From: Streptomyces sp. TRM68367
GTDB taxonomy: Bacteria > Actinomycetota > Actinomycetes > Streptomycetales > Streptomycetaceae
Assembly: GCF_014495685.1 (NCBI RefSeq)
Contig: NZ_JACTVI010000033.1
Location: 17,830-81,829, forward strand
Direction of reading: 5' to 3'
DNA: 64,000 bases
Under the pieces are notes generated by a model, which saw only the letters and a list, made by a program, of their open reading frames with translations, was not told the origin of the DNA and made no database searches. The position numbers and the translations under genes are program-made. Shown piece after piece: positions 44,480 through 53,447 of this stretch; the stretch's first letter is position 1; every line of letters begins with the position of its first letter.

Positions 44480-46015
44480 TTACGGGGCCGCTGCCTCCTC
44501 GGTGGTGAGGAAGCGGAGGTTCTGCACGTGCTCGTTGGCGAACATGGGCACGCCGTCCGAGGCCAGGTACCAGCGCGGCTTGCCCCCGCTGTCGCGGATC
44601 ACCCTGCCGTTGACGCGGAGGTTCTCGAAGGTGACGTCCTTGATGACGTGGTCGGCGTCGAGGCCGATCAGCAGTGAGGGTCCGGCATTCCTGCCGTTGT
44701 AGGTGAGGTCCTTGATGTAGACGGACTCGATGCCGCGGCCGGGTGCGGTGTTCCACTTCGGGTTGTAGGTGACGTGCATCTGCACGAGCTGGCCCCAGCG
44801 GAAGTCCTCGACGCGGATGTTGTCGAACCTGACGTCCCGGACGATGTTGCCGTCGCCGGGATTGATGGCGATGCAGCCCTGGGCGTTCATCTGTGGCTCA
44901 CGGTGGTCGAGGATGTCGATGTTCTCGAAGTTCAGGTTCTCCAGCACCTCGAGGTTGTCGGGGTCGGGGTTGCCGTGCACGGCCATGTTGATCGGGTGGG
45001 CCACGTCGGCCCAGAGGGAGCAGTTCTTGACGGTGATGTTGCGGGTGTCGCCGTAGAAGTCCCAGCGGTGGGTGTAGAGGGCGATGGAGTCGTCGGAGGT
45101 GCGCAGGAAGCAGCCGTCGATCGTGACGTTCTCGGAGCAGTACAGCTGGATGCCGTCGCCCCAGCCCTGGTGGCTGAAGGCTCGCAGGTTCCTGATGGTG
45201 AGGTTCTGCGACTCGGCGATGCGGATGTTCTCGTACCGGGGGTTGAGGATCGTGATGCCGTCGATCGTGATGTTCTCGCACTTGCGGATGAACATCGCGC
45301 CCACTTTGGAGTTGTAGAGGACGCCGCGGCCGGTCAGCCGGGAGTTTTCCACCTCCTCGAATCGCACGAACGCCTTGAGGACCGCGCCGGGGGCAAGGTA
45401 GACGGTGGTGTGGCTGGGCACCGTCAGCTCCCCGTTGGCGGGCGTGTGGAAGCCGGGCCCGAAGTACATGACGTTCTTGTCGCTCTCGGCGGGTGGGTTC
45501 TCCTCGAGGGGGTTCGCGAACAGGTGCAGGCAGTCGAAGATCTTGTCGTCGACCTGGACGACGATGTTGCGGGGCCGGTCCAGGGTGAAGCGCGCGGTGC
45601 TGCCCAGCACCTCGGGCGTAATGCCGTACGAGTCCGGGCGCACGCGGAACTTCTCGGCGCCGCCCGGGTTGTAGGTGACCTCGACCTCGACGGTGCCGGA
45701 GAAGTCGAACATGGCCAGGGAGGAGTTCTGGGCCGTGTTCCTGCCGGTGACGGGATCGATCAGCGCGAGCTTGGGCTGGTGAACGCCGAGTCTCTGCCAA
45801 CTGCCGCCGACCGGCCGGACCTTCACGGTGAAGGAGTTGCTGACCGGCACCTGCGGAAGGGGCGGATGGATGACAACCGTGTCCCCCGCGGAACCGGCGT
45901 CCGCGGCTGTGGGCGTGGCGGCGTGGGCGGTGCCCGCGACACCGGTGGCCAAGCTGCCTGCAGCGAGGGCGCCGGCGGCCTGGAGGGCGGTTCGCCGGGA
46001 CAGGGGTGAGCTCAT
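44480..46015 (-). CDS. Tat-exported right-handed beta-helix glycosidase, GH28-like
   Basis: The 511-residue product has a twin-arginine signal (SRRTALQAAGALAAG), a beta-sandwich N-terminal part (about 45-140) and a parallel beta-helix with many ITIDG/ITVKN-type coils. An adjacent Asp pair D308-D309 in RTSDDSIALYTH fits the acid pair of polygalacturonase-like (GH28) or related GH49 enzymes. The substrate is not determined; a polysaccharide with galacturonic or glucose units is plausible. The ATG at 46015 has AAGGAG upstream. It is divergent from a GH97 gene. Confidence 0.8.
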   Translation of the reverse strand: MSSPLSRRTALQAAGALAAGSLATGVAGTAHAATPTAADAGSAGDTVVIHPPLPQVPVSNSFTVKVRPVGGSWQRLGVHQPKLALIDPVTGRNTAQNSSLAMFDFSGTVEVEVTYNPGGAEKFRVRPDSYGITPEVLGSTARFTLDRPRNIVVQVDDKIFDCLHLFANPLEENPPAESDKNVMYFGPGFHTPANGELTVPSHTTVYLAPGAVLKAFVRFEEVENSRLTGRGVLYNSKVGAMFIRKCENITIDGITILNPRYENIRIAESQNLTIRNLRAFSHQGWGDGIQLYCSENVTIDGCFLRTSDDSIALYTHRWDFYGDTRNITVKNCSLWADVAHPINMAVHGNPDPDNLEVLENLNFENIDILDHREPQMNAQGCIAINPGDGNIVRDVRFDNIRVEDFRWGQLVQMHVTYNPKWNTAPGRGIESVYIKDLTYNGRNAGPSLLIGLDADHVIKDVTFENLRVNGRVIRDSGGKPRWYLASDGVPMFANEHVQNLRFLTTEEAAAP

Positions 46016-46653
46016 GAGGACTCCTTGACGGACGTGGGTGGGTGGGTGGCCGTCTGCGACCGGAGGCGGGGCCCGGCGGGCCCCCGTACATGCGGGCAGA
46101 GCGCCCACCCTTCACAGATGGGGCGTTCGGGTAGCAGGAGGCGTTTGAGGATCAGAGGGACGCTCGGGCCATGACGAAGTGGACCGTCAGGCCGAAATCT
46201 GCGGCACCGCCGAAATCTGCGCAAGGGTTCGGAGAGTTTTCGAAACAACCGGTTGCTATATCAGGGGTCGTGCGCGGTCCCGGTCGAGAGCTGGGCACGG
46301 CGTGCTCGATCGCAGGCCGACGTCCGGGCCTCGTGGCCGGCGCCAGGTGGCGGCCGCTCGGCGGCGCGGGAGCGGGTGCCCTGGGCGGCGACCTGCGGCT
46401 TCGGCGCCCGGACCGCATCCGTCCACAGGGCACGCAAGGCAGCCGCGCGGCTTGCCGTGGGCCGGCCAGGAGATCGGCGTGACTGATCAGCGGCCGCCGG
46501 GGTACCACTCGGTAGCTGTTGGAAACCGGTTGGGCACTCTTGACCATCATCTCACCGCTACGTACAACTACCCCAGGCAGGAACCGGTTACTGCCGACGG
46601 CCGGGTCAGGCGGCTCGTCCCGACGCGATCCTCCAAGGAGAGGTCCCTTCACC
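46016..46653. promoter_or_regulatory. 638-bp divergent control region with three AACCGGTT palindromes
   Basis: I see no gene here. AACCGGTT occurs at 46247-46254 (inside CAACCGGTTG), 46524-46531 and 46582-46589, a symmetrical core like LacI-family operators. A 13-base direct repeat GCCGAAATCTGCG lies at 46191-46203 and 46209-46221, and GTTTTCGAAAC lies at 46237-46247. The two distal AACCGGTT sites lie 65-130 bp upstream of the GH97 gene and the third is nearer the GH28-like side, so one regulator could control both. No LacI gene is in the window. Confidence 0.55.
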
Positions 46654-48624
46654 ATGAGAGCTTCAGGAGAGCCCGAACCGACCGCCACGCACGGAGCAAA
46701 CCGCCCGGGGGCGCTGTCCCGCCGGAGCATGCTCACGGGCGCGGCCCTCACTGCCGGGATGGCCGCGGCGGGGATCGGTACCGCCCGGCCGGCCCTCGCG
46801 GCGGAGGCGGGCGCCCCGGTCAGGGCGACCGCGCGCATGGGCGGCACGTCCATCACGATGGCTGTGGTGAACGGGGCGCTCCAGTGGTCCGCCACCCGGG
46901 GCGGCAAGACGGTCGTCGATGCCTCGGCCCTGGGCCTGAGGCTGGACGACGGCACTGTCCTCGGCAGCAGCGTCACCGTCACCCGGACCCGGTACCGGAC
47001 CGTCCACGACACATGGTCCCCGGTGTACGGGCGCAACGCCACCGTCACCGACCACTACCAGGAGCAGTGCTGGGACTTGCAGGACACTGCTTCGGGCATC
47101 CGCTTCGGCGTGCAGATCCGCGCGTACCGTACCGGCGTCGCGCTCCGCTACCTGCTGCTCGACGAGGGCACCGTCACCATCGCCGACGAACTGACGACGT
47201 TCGCCTTCCCCGATGGCACAACCGTCTACAGCGCCCGGGACGAGGACGCCTACGTCCCGGTGGCGCCGGGTGCCATCCCGGTGACCGGAACGTCCACCAC
47301 GGACACCGGCCCGCTGACCGACCTACCGCTGACCGCCACGCTCGCGGGCGGGTTCATCGCCTGTGTCTGCGAGTCCTACCGGCTGAACTTCCCCCGGCTG
47401 AAGCTCAGTTCGGTTCCCGGGCAGCCGGGCACGCTCTCCGCCTTCCTGATGGAGCACACGGCGCGCGGATCCGGACCGGTGGAGACGACGTCCACCGTCA
47501 CCGCCCCGTTCGCCACGCCGTGGCGGGCGGTGGTGATCGGAGCCACGCACGCCGAACTCGTCGACAACGCCGAGCTGGTACTCAATCTGGCCCCGCCCAC
47601 CGCCCTGACCGACACCTCGTGGATCAAGCCGGGCAAGGTCTTCCGCTGCGAACTGACCACCGCCGCCGGCCTCGCGGGCGTCGACTTCGCCGTGGCCCGC
47701 GGCCTGCAGTACATCGAGTACGACGGCGGATGGTACGGACCGGTCACCTCGCCCGCCACGCACCCGATTCCCGAGATCGACCTTCCCTCGGTCATCTCCT
47801 ACGCCACCGACCACGGCATCGGGGTCATCCTCTACGTGGACCGCACCGCGGTGGGCGACGCGGACTCCCTGTTCGCCCTCTACCAAAGCTGGGGCATAGC
47901 GGGCGTCAAGCTGGGCTTCGTCCTCGACGGCACCCAGTCGATGACCAACCAGATCACCGACTGGGCCCGGACGGCCGCCAAGTACCAGCTGCTGATCGAC
48001 ATGCACGACGACGTCCGGCCCTTCGGCTACGAACGCACGTACCCGAACTACCTGAGCCTGGAAGGAGTGCGCGGCAACGAGCAGTTCCCGACCGCCACGC
48101 ACAACGTGACGCTGCCCTTCGCCCGCAACATCGGCGGCCCGATGGACTACACCATCTGCTACGGCCAGTCCCGCAACAAGACGACCAACGCCCACCAGAT
48201 GGCGATGGCCGCGGTGTTCTACCAGCCCCTCAACTTCCTGTTCTGGTACGACAAGCAGACGTCCAAGTATGCCAACCCCGCGAACTGGCCGGGCCTGCCC
48301 TGGTTCAACGCCGTCCCCACGACCTGGGACGAGAGCCGGACCCTGGCCGGGTCGATCGGCGAGTACGTGGCGGTCGCCCGACGAGGCGGCTCCACCTGGT
48401 ATCTCGGGGCGATGACCAACGAAACGGCCCGGACGTTGTCGATCCCCCTGTCGTTCCTGGACGACGGTACGTACACGGCGACCGTCTACGCCGACGGCGA
48501 GGCGGGCAGCAGCCCGTTCCGGACCCCGGTCGTGGTCAACACCCGCACTGTCACCGCGGCGACCACGCTCGACGTGGCCATGGTGAGCGCGGGCGGCCAG
48601 GCGATCATCCTGGAGCGGAGCTGA
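46654..48624 (+). CDS. Tat-exported glycoside hydrolase family 97-like protein
   Basis: The 656-residue product has a Tat signal (SRRSMLTGAALTAG, Arg23-Arg24), an N-terminal super-sandwich (about 55-300), a TIM barrel (about 305-570) and a C-terminal beta domain. This is the layout of GH97 alpha-glucosidases and alpha-galactosidases. The barrel contains GVKLGFVLDGTQ, IDMHDDVRPFGYERTYPN and EGVRGNEQF. In the form of the family I remember, the residue at D452 is usually Glu (HEP). The preceding VKLG lacks the Asp nucleophile of the retaining galactosidases. AAGGAGAGG precedes the ATG. Confidence 0.85.
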   Translation: MRASGEPEPTATHGANRPGALSRRSMLTGAALTAGMAAAGIGTARPALAAEAGAPVRATARMGGTSITMAVVNGALQWSATRGGKTVVDASALGLRLDDGTVLGSSVTVTRTRYRTVHDTWSPVYGRNATVTDHYQEQCWDLQDTASGIRFGVQIRAYRTGVALRYLLLDEGTVTIADELTTFAFPDGTTVYSARDEDAYVPVAPGAIPVTGTSTTDTGPLTDLPLTATLAGGFIACVCESYRLNFPRLKLSSVPGQPGTLSAFLMEHTARGSGPVETTSTVTAPFATPWRAVVIGATHAELVDNAELVLNLAPPTALTDTSWIKPGKVFRCELTTAAGLAGVDFAVARGLQYIEYDGGWYGPVTSPATHPIPEIDLPSVISYATDHGIGVILYVDRTAVGDADSLFALYQSWGIAGVKLGFVLDGTQSMTNQITDWARTAAKYQLLIDMHDDVRPFGYERTYPNYLSLEGVRGNEQFPTATHNVTLPFARNIGGPMDYTICYGQSRNKTTNAHQMAMAAVFYQPLNFLFWYDKQTSKYANPANWPGLPWFNAVPTTWDESRTLAGSIGEYVAVARRGGSTWYLGAMTNETARTLSIPLSFLDDGTYTATVYADGEAGSSPFRTPVVVNTRTVTAATTLDVAMVSAGGQAIILERS

Positions 48625-48742
48625 GGCCGGGCGGCGGTCGTACGGCCGCACGATCGTCTTCCTGGCGGATCCGGATCGCAAGATTGATCACGACATCACA
48701 CAAGCCCTGGACGGCTTCGCCCGTCCAAGCCTTCTGGAGGAG

Positions 48743-48775
48743 GTGGTCGGCTTGCCGGACCGGCAAGCCGACCAC
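48743..48775. terminator. 14-bp perfect hairpin between convergent genes
   Basis: Arms 48743-48756 and 48762-48775 (GTGGTCGGCTTGCC and its complement) enclose a five-base loop. It lies between convergent GH97 and the response regulator. The 118 bp before it hold no recognisable gene. Confidence 0.85.
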
Positions 48776-48794
48776 GCGCGCCGCGCCGCCCGTC

Positions 48795-49484
48795 TCACTG
48801 GTGCCCCTTCACCCACCGATACTGCAACTCCGGCCGCCCCACAGCCCCGTACTGCGGTCGCCGAGCCGCCCGCCCCCCGTCAACCAGGTGCTCCAGATAC
48901 CGCCGTGCCGTAATCCGCGAAATCCCCACAGCCTCCGCCACCCCTGTCGCCGTAAGCCCCTCCGGACAGTTCCGCAGCGCCACAGTCACCCGCTCCAACG
49001 TCGGCCCGCTCAACCCCTTCGGCAGCGCCGCCGGGGCCGGGGCGCGCAGCGTGGCCAGCGCCCGGTCGACCTCGTCCTGGCCGCTGGCCTCGCCGACGGC
49101 GGCGTGGAACTCGGCGTAGCGCACCAGGCGGTCGCGCAGGGTGGCGAAGGTGAACGGCTTCAGCACGTACTGGACGACCCCCAGCGACACGCCCTCGCGC
49201 ACCACCGTCAGGTCCCGCGCCGACGTCACCGCGATCACGTCCGTGTGGTGACCGGCGGCACGCAGCGAGCGGGCCAGCTGCAGTCCGTGCACGTCCGGCA
49301 GATGCAGGTCGAGCAGCAGCAGATCGACCGGCGCACGCTCCAGCATCCGCCGCGCCTCGGCCCCGGTGTGCGCCTTCCCGACCGCCACGAACCCCGGCAC
49401 CCGCCCGATATACATCACATGCGCGTCCGCGGCGACGGGATCGTCCTCCACGACCAGGACACGAATGGGTTGCTCGCTCGTCAT
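48795..49484 (-). CDS. CitB/DpiA-type response regulator
   Basis: The 229-residue product has an N-terminal receiver domain with acidic E13-D14-D15, phospho-acceptor D59 in LLLLDLHLPD and K109 in VLKPF. A linker and a C-terminal helix-turn-helix (ATGVAEAVGISRITARRYLEHL) follow, as in DpiA/CitB/DcuR regulators of citrate and C4-dicarboxylate use. The start overlaps the kinase stop as ATGA. The divergent DctA-type transporter at 51653 is the likely target. Confidence 0.92.
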   Translation of the reverse strand: MTSEQPIRVLVVEDDPVAADAHVMYIGRVPGFVAVGKAHTGAEARRMLERAPVDLLLLDLHLPDVHGLQLARSLRAAGHHTDVIAVTSARDLTVVREGVSLGVVQYVLKPFTFATLRDRLVRYAEFHAAVGEASGQDEVDRALATLRAPAPAALPKGLSGPTLERVTVALRNCPEGLTATGVAEAVGISRITARRYLEHLVDGGRAARRPQYGAVGRPELQYRWVKGHQ

Positions 49485-51469
49485 ATGTCGCCTCCGGACA
49501 CGGCGGACTGGGAGGGCTGGGGGGTGCCGTCGGGGGGCGACGGGGCAGGGGCGGACCGCGCAGGACCCGGACCACCGCCGGTCGTGCCGGACCGCGAGGG
49601 CTCGGGTTCGGCGGGCTGTGAGGGCTCGGCGGTGCTTGTGGGAGGGGCGGGCTGCTCGTGGTCGGGCTCGGGGGGGTGGGCGGAGCCGGCGATCTGCGCG
49701 CCGCTCAGGGGGCTGCCGGACCCGGCTGCCTGCCCGTGGCCCGGTGTGTTGCCCGACGCGGTGGGGCGTGAGGGTGTCAGGGGCTCCCCGTACGGGCCGC
49801 CCGGAGGCCGCAGGGCCGGGGTCGGTGCGGTGTCCGTGGGGACGGTGTCCGTGGGGGCGGTGTTCGTGGGGACGGTGTCCAGGGGGAGGCGTGCCTCGAA
49901 CTGGGCGCCGCCCTCGGGGGACGCCGTCACTGACAGGTGGCCCTCGTGACGGGTCACCGCCTGGTGTACGAGGGCGAGGCCCAGGCCGCGGCCTGCGGGG
50001 CCCGCCGGTTTCGTGGAGAAGCCGCGCTGGAAGACCGCCTCGCTGTGGGCCGGGTCCACGCCCGTGCCGGTGTCGCAGACGCGCAGGAACAGCTCGCCGT
50101 CACTGGTGCACGCCGTGACCGTGACGCGGGCGCGGACGCTGCCCTGGGCCGCGTCGACCGCGTTGTCGATCAGGTTGCCGAGAATGGTCACCAGGTCACG
50201 GGCGGGCAGCGACGGCGGCAGGAGGCCGTCGTCGAGGCAACTGTTGTCCGACACCACCAGCTCCACCCCCCGCTCGTTCGCCTGCGCCGTCTTGCCCAGC
50301 AGCAGCGCCGCCAGCACCGGCTCGCTCACCGCCGCCACCACCTGGTCGGTGAGCGCCTGGGCCAGCTCCAGTTCGGCCGTCGCGAAGTCCACCGCCTCCT
50401 CGGCCCGGTCGAGCTCGATCAGGGACACCACCGTGTGCAGCCGGTTGGCCGCCTCGTGCGCCTGCGAGCGCAGCGCCTGCGTGAAGCCGCGTTCGGAGTC
50501 CAACTCGCCCATCAGAGACTGGAGTTCGGTCACGTCCCGCAGGGTCACGACGGAGCCGCGGCGCTCGCCGCCGGACACCGGCGAGGTGTTCACGACCAGC
50601 ACCCGGTCCGCCGCCAGATGCACCTCGTCCACCCGCGACTCCGCAGCGAGCAGCGCCCCCGTCAGCGGCGCTGGGAGCCCCAGGTCCGCCACCGACCTCC
50701 CCACCACGTCCCCCTCGGACGACACCCCCAGCAGCTCCCGCCCCCCATCGTTGATCAGCGCCACCCGGTACTGCCCGTCCAGCATCAGCAGCCCCTCGCG
50801 CACCGCGTGCAGGGCGGCCTGATGGTAGTCGTGCATCCGGCTGAGCTCGGCCGCGTTCATGCCGTGGGTGTGCCGCCGCAGCCGCGCGTTGATCACGTAC
50901 GTACCGATCGCACCCAGCGCCAGCGCGCCCCCCGCCACGACGAGCAGCGCAGTGAGCTGGCCGCTCACCCGCTGGCTGATCGCCTCGACCCGGATCCCCG
51001 CGCTGACCAGGCCGACGATCTTCTCACCGTCCCATACGGGGGTGACCGCGCGGACGGACGGGCCGAGCGTACCGGTGTAGGTCTCGGTGAAGGTCTCGCC
51101 CCGCAGGGCCTTGGCCGTGTGGCCGCGGAAGCGCTGGCCGATCTCGTCCGGGTTGGGGTGGGTCCAGCGGATGCCCTGCGGATTCATGATCGTGACGAAG
51201 TCGACCTTGGCGTCCCGCATCACCCGCAGCGCGTACGGCTGGAGCCGGGCCGACGGGTCCGCCGTACGGATCGCCTCGTGCACGGACGGGGAGTCCGCCA
51301 CCGTGCGCGCCACCGCCGCGGCCTGGCGGCGCGCCGATCCCTCGGCCTGGCTGCGGTCGCTGACGTACGTGAACAGCGCGTATCCGGCGACGAGGATCGC
51401 TATCAGGACGGCCTGCATGGCGAAGAGCTGGGCGGCCAGGCTGCGGGGCCGGGGGGCGGGGATGCGCAT
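49481..51469 (-). CDS. CitA/DcuS-type sensor histidine kinase with long C-terminal tail
   Basis: The 662-residue product has a first membrane helix (about 17-37), an extracytoplasmic PAS-like sensor domain (about 38-170) and a second helix (about 172-193). A cytoplasmic PAS, the phospho-acceptor region SQAHEAANRLHTVVSLIELD and an ATPase domain with NLIDNAVDAA and GRGLGLALVHQ follow. The ATPase ends near residue 520. The remaining 140 residues are Pro/Thr/Ser/Gly-rich and disordered, beginning VPTNTAPTDTVPTDTAPT. The true start is the ATG at 51469; the frame is open far upstream across the transporter gene. Confidence 0.9.
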   Translation of the reverse strand: MRIPAPRPRSLAAQLFAMQAVLIAILVAGYALFTYVSDRSQAEGSARRQAAAVARTVADSPSVHEAIRTADPSARLQPYALRVMRDAKVDFVTIMNPQGIRWTHPNPDEIGQRFRGHTAKALRGETFTETYTGTLGPSVRAVTPVWDGEKIVGLVSAGIRVEAISQRVSGQLTALLVVAGGALALGAIGTYVINARLRRHTHGMNAAELSRMHDYHQAALHAVREGLLMLDGQYRVALINDGGRELLGVSSEGDVVGRSVADLGLPAPLTGALLAAESRVDEVHLAADRVLVVNTSPVSGGERRGSVVTLRDVTELQSLMGELDSERGFTQALRSQAHEAANRLHTVVSLIELDRAEEAVDFATAELELAQALTDQVVAAVSEPVLAALLLGKTAQANERGVELVVSDNSCLDDGLLPPSLPARDLVTILGNLIDNAVDAAQGSVRARVTVTACTSDGELFLRVCDTGTGVDPAHSEAVFQRGFSTKPAGPAGRGLGLALVHQAVTRHEGHLSVTASPEGGAQFEARLPLDTVPTNTAPTDTVPTDTAPTPALRPPGGPYGEPLTPSRPTASGNTPGHGQAAGSGSPLSGAQIAGSAHPPEPDHEQPAPPTSTAEPSQPAEPEPSRSGTTGGGPGPARSAPAPSPPDGTPQPSQSAVSGGDI

Positions 51470-51652
51470 GTCGTCAGTCTGCCTCCGTGGCTGATTATGA
51501 ACTAAATGAACGGAAGGGTGACCGTGCTCACAGGGCACGCCATAGTCACGGCATTCCCCAAACCGCATCCCCCCGGGAGCCCCGCTCCCGGCTTCCCCCG
51601 GACGTGAGCCGCACGCCGGTGATGCCGACGACGTCGTCAAAGGAGGGCCGCT

Positions 51653-53035
51653 GTGACCAGCGCAGCCGATATGGCACCTGCCGCACCCAAAGCCAAGCGG
51701 GACCGCACCCACTATCTCTACATCGCGGTGATCATCGCGGTCGTCCTCGGCATCGCCGTCGGGTTCGCCGCGCCGGACTTCGCCAAGGAACTCAAGCCAC
51801 TCGGCACGGGCTTCGTGAGCCTGATCAAGATGATGATCTCGCCGATCATCTTCTGCACGATCGTGCTCGGTGTCGGTTCGGTACGGCAGGTCGCCAAGGT
51901 CGGCAAGGTGGGCGGGCTCGCCCTCGGCTACTTCATCGCGATGTCCTTCGTCGCCCTCGCCATCGGCCTCATCGTCGGCAACATCATCCACCCCGGCAGC
52001 GGGATGCACCTGACCGAGGCCGTGAAGGGCGTCGGACACGACCAGGCCGCGGCCGCGGCCGAGGGGCCGGTCGACTTCGTGCTCGGGATCATCCCGACCA
52101 CCTTCGTGTCCGCCTTCACGGAGGGCGAGGTGCTGCAGACGCTGCTCGTCGCGCTGTTCGTGGGCTTCGCGCTGCAGGCCATGGGCCGCACCGGCGAGCC
52201 GATCCTGCGCGGGGTCCAGCACATCCAGCGGCTGGTCTTCCGGGTGCTGGCGATGGTCCTGTGGGCCGCGCCCATCGGTGCCTTCGGCGCGATGGCCGCC
52301 GTCATCGGCGAGACCGGCATGGACGCGCTCAAGGCGCTGGGCACGATCATGGTGGGCTTCTACATCACCTGCGCCCTGTTCATCCTCGTCGTGCTCGGCA
52401 CGCTGATCCGCCTCGTCGCCGGGATCAACCTCTTCCGGTTCATGAAGTACCTCGGCCGCGAGTACCTGTTGATCGTCTCCACCTCGTCGTCCGAGTCCGC
52501 GCTGCCGCGGCTCATCGCGAAGATGGAGCACCTGGGCGTGAGCCGCCAGGTCGTCGGTATCACCGTGCCGACCGGCTACTCCTTCAACCTCGACGGCACG
52601 ATGATCTACCTGACCATGGCTTCGCTGTTCATCGCCGACGCCATGGACCAGCCGATGGGCATCGGCCAGCAGATCGGCCTGCTGCTGTTCATGATGGTCG
52701 CCTCGAAGGGCGCGGCCGGTGTCTCCGGCTCCGGCCTCGCCGTCCTGGCCAGCGGTCTGCAGTCGCACAAGCCCGCCCTGGTCGACGGCGTCGGCCTGAT
52801 CGTCGGCATCGACCGCTTCATGAGCGAGTGCCGCGCCCTCACCAACTTCACGGGCAACGCCATCGCCACCGTCCTGATCGGCACCTGGACGAAGGAGATC
52901 GACAAGGAGCGGGTCAACCAGGTCCTCGCCGGACAGCTGCCCTTCGACGAGAAGACGCTGCTGGACGACCACGCACCGCACGCCGAGGCAGAAGCGTCCG
53001 GACAGGGCGGAGAGAAGGAATTCGCCAAGGCCTGA
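51653..53035 (+). CDS. dctA: C4-dicarboxylate transporter (DAACS family)
   Basis: The 460-residue secondary transporter of the glutamate/dicarboxylate-cation symporter family has about eight helices and two hairpin loops. Signature motifs are the serine-rich loop STSSSESALPR and SFNLDGTMIYL. It probably imports succinate, fumarate, malate or citrate-related acids with protons or sodium. GTG at 51653 follows AAGGAGGGCC. It is divergent from the CitA/DcuS-type kinase, whose ligand should be the transported acid. Confidence 0.92.
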   Translation: MTSAADMAPAAPKAKRDRTHYLYIAVIIAVVLGIAVGFAAPDFAKELKPLGTGFVSLIKMMISPIIFCTIVLGVGSVRQVAKVGKVGGLALGYFIAMSFVALAIGLIVGNIIHPGSGMHLTEAVKGVGHDQAAAAAEGPVDFVLGIIPTTFVSAFTEGEVLQTLLVALFVGFALQAMGRTGEPILRGVQHIQRLVFRVLAMVLWAAPIGAFGAMAAVIGETGMDALKALGTIMVGFYITCALFILVVLGTLIRLVAGINLFRFMKYLGREYLLIVSTSSSESALPRLIAKMEHLGVSRQVVGITVPTGYSFNLDGTMIYLTMASLFIADAMDQPMGIGQQIGLLLFMMVASKGAAGVSGSGLAVLASGLQSHKPALVDGVGLIVGIDRFMSECRALTNFTGNAIATVLIGTWTKEIDKERVNQVLAGQLPFDEKTLLDDHAPHAEAEASGQGGEKEFAKA

Positions 53036-53050
53036 CGGCGACCCAGACTC

Positions 53051-53088
53051 CGGGCGGCTGAGGTGCTCCCCCGTCGCTCAGCCGCCCG
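53051..53088 (+). terminator. 12-bp hairpin after the dicarboxylate transporter gene
   Basis: CGGGCGGCTGAG (53051-53062) pairs with CTCAGCCGCCCG (53077-53088), with a 14-base loop, 15 bp after the stop. Confidence 0.75.
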
Positions 53089-53108
53089 GTCCGGCCTCCA
53101 CAACAGCA

Positions 53109-53366
53109 TCAGCCCAGCCGGGCCGGCAGCCAGGCCAGGGGCCCGCCCAGCGGGTTCCACGGCAGGAAGGCCAGCCCCAGCCCCAGCTCCGCGCACAGCC
53201 GGAGCTGGGGTTCGCTGTCCCGTACGGCGGGCGAGTACCGGTTCTGCACCGACACCAGCCGGTCGCCGAGGACGGCGAGCGCCCGGCGGATCTGGTCCGG
53301 GTCCGTGTTGGAGACACCGGCCAGCCGGATCTTGCCCTCGCCGAGCAGCTCGCGCAGGACGCCGAC
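53109..53366 (-). pseudogene. Aldo/keto reductase C-terminal fragment
   Basis: The minus strand from 53366 reads VGVLRELLGEGKIRLAGVSN, then TDPDQIRRALAVLGDRL, VSVQNRYSPAVRD and FLPWNPLGGPL before a TGA at 53109. These are consecutive segments of the second half of an aldo/keto reductase barrel. The first half, with the catalytic Tyr and Lys, is missing, and the 3-prime part after FLPWNPLGG is shortened. No start codon or ribosome site exists. It abuts the MerR promoter. Confidence 0.7.
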
Positions 53367-53413
53367 CGACCTTCCACCACGTCGTCGGCGAGGACTGCTC
53401 CCGGCGCCGTTGC

Positions 53414-53431
53414 CTTGACGCCGGCGTCAAG
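53414..53431. promoter_or_regulatory. 18-bp perfect palindrome, MerR-type operator
   Basis: CTTGACGCCGGCGTCAAG is fully symmetrical and contains a TTGACG -35-like hexamer. It lies 16 bp before the MerR gene start. Symmetrical elements inside the spacer region are the classic MerR activator site, so autoregulation of the MerR-thioredoxin operon is likely. Confidence 0.65.
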
Positions 53432-53447
53432 CCGTACGTTCGTGGGC

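Noticed and set aside
46179..49949. A 1256-residue + strand frame across GH97 and beyond
   Set aside because: It is out of frame with the evident GH97 protein, Arg/Pro/Gly-rich throughout, and runs antisense over the response regulator and kinase tail.
49481..52981. A 1166-residue minus-strand frame spanning the kinase and the transporter gene
   Set aside because: Only the part from 51469 down is kinase; the rest is antisense to a clear DAACS transporter and has low-complexity composition.
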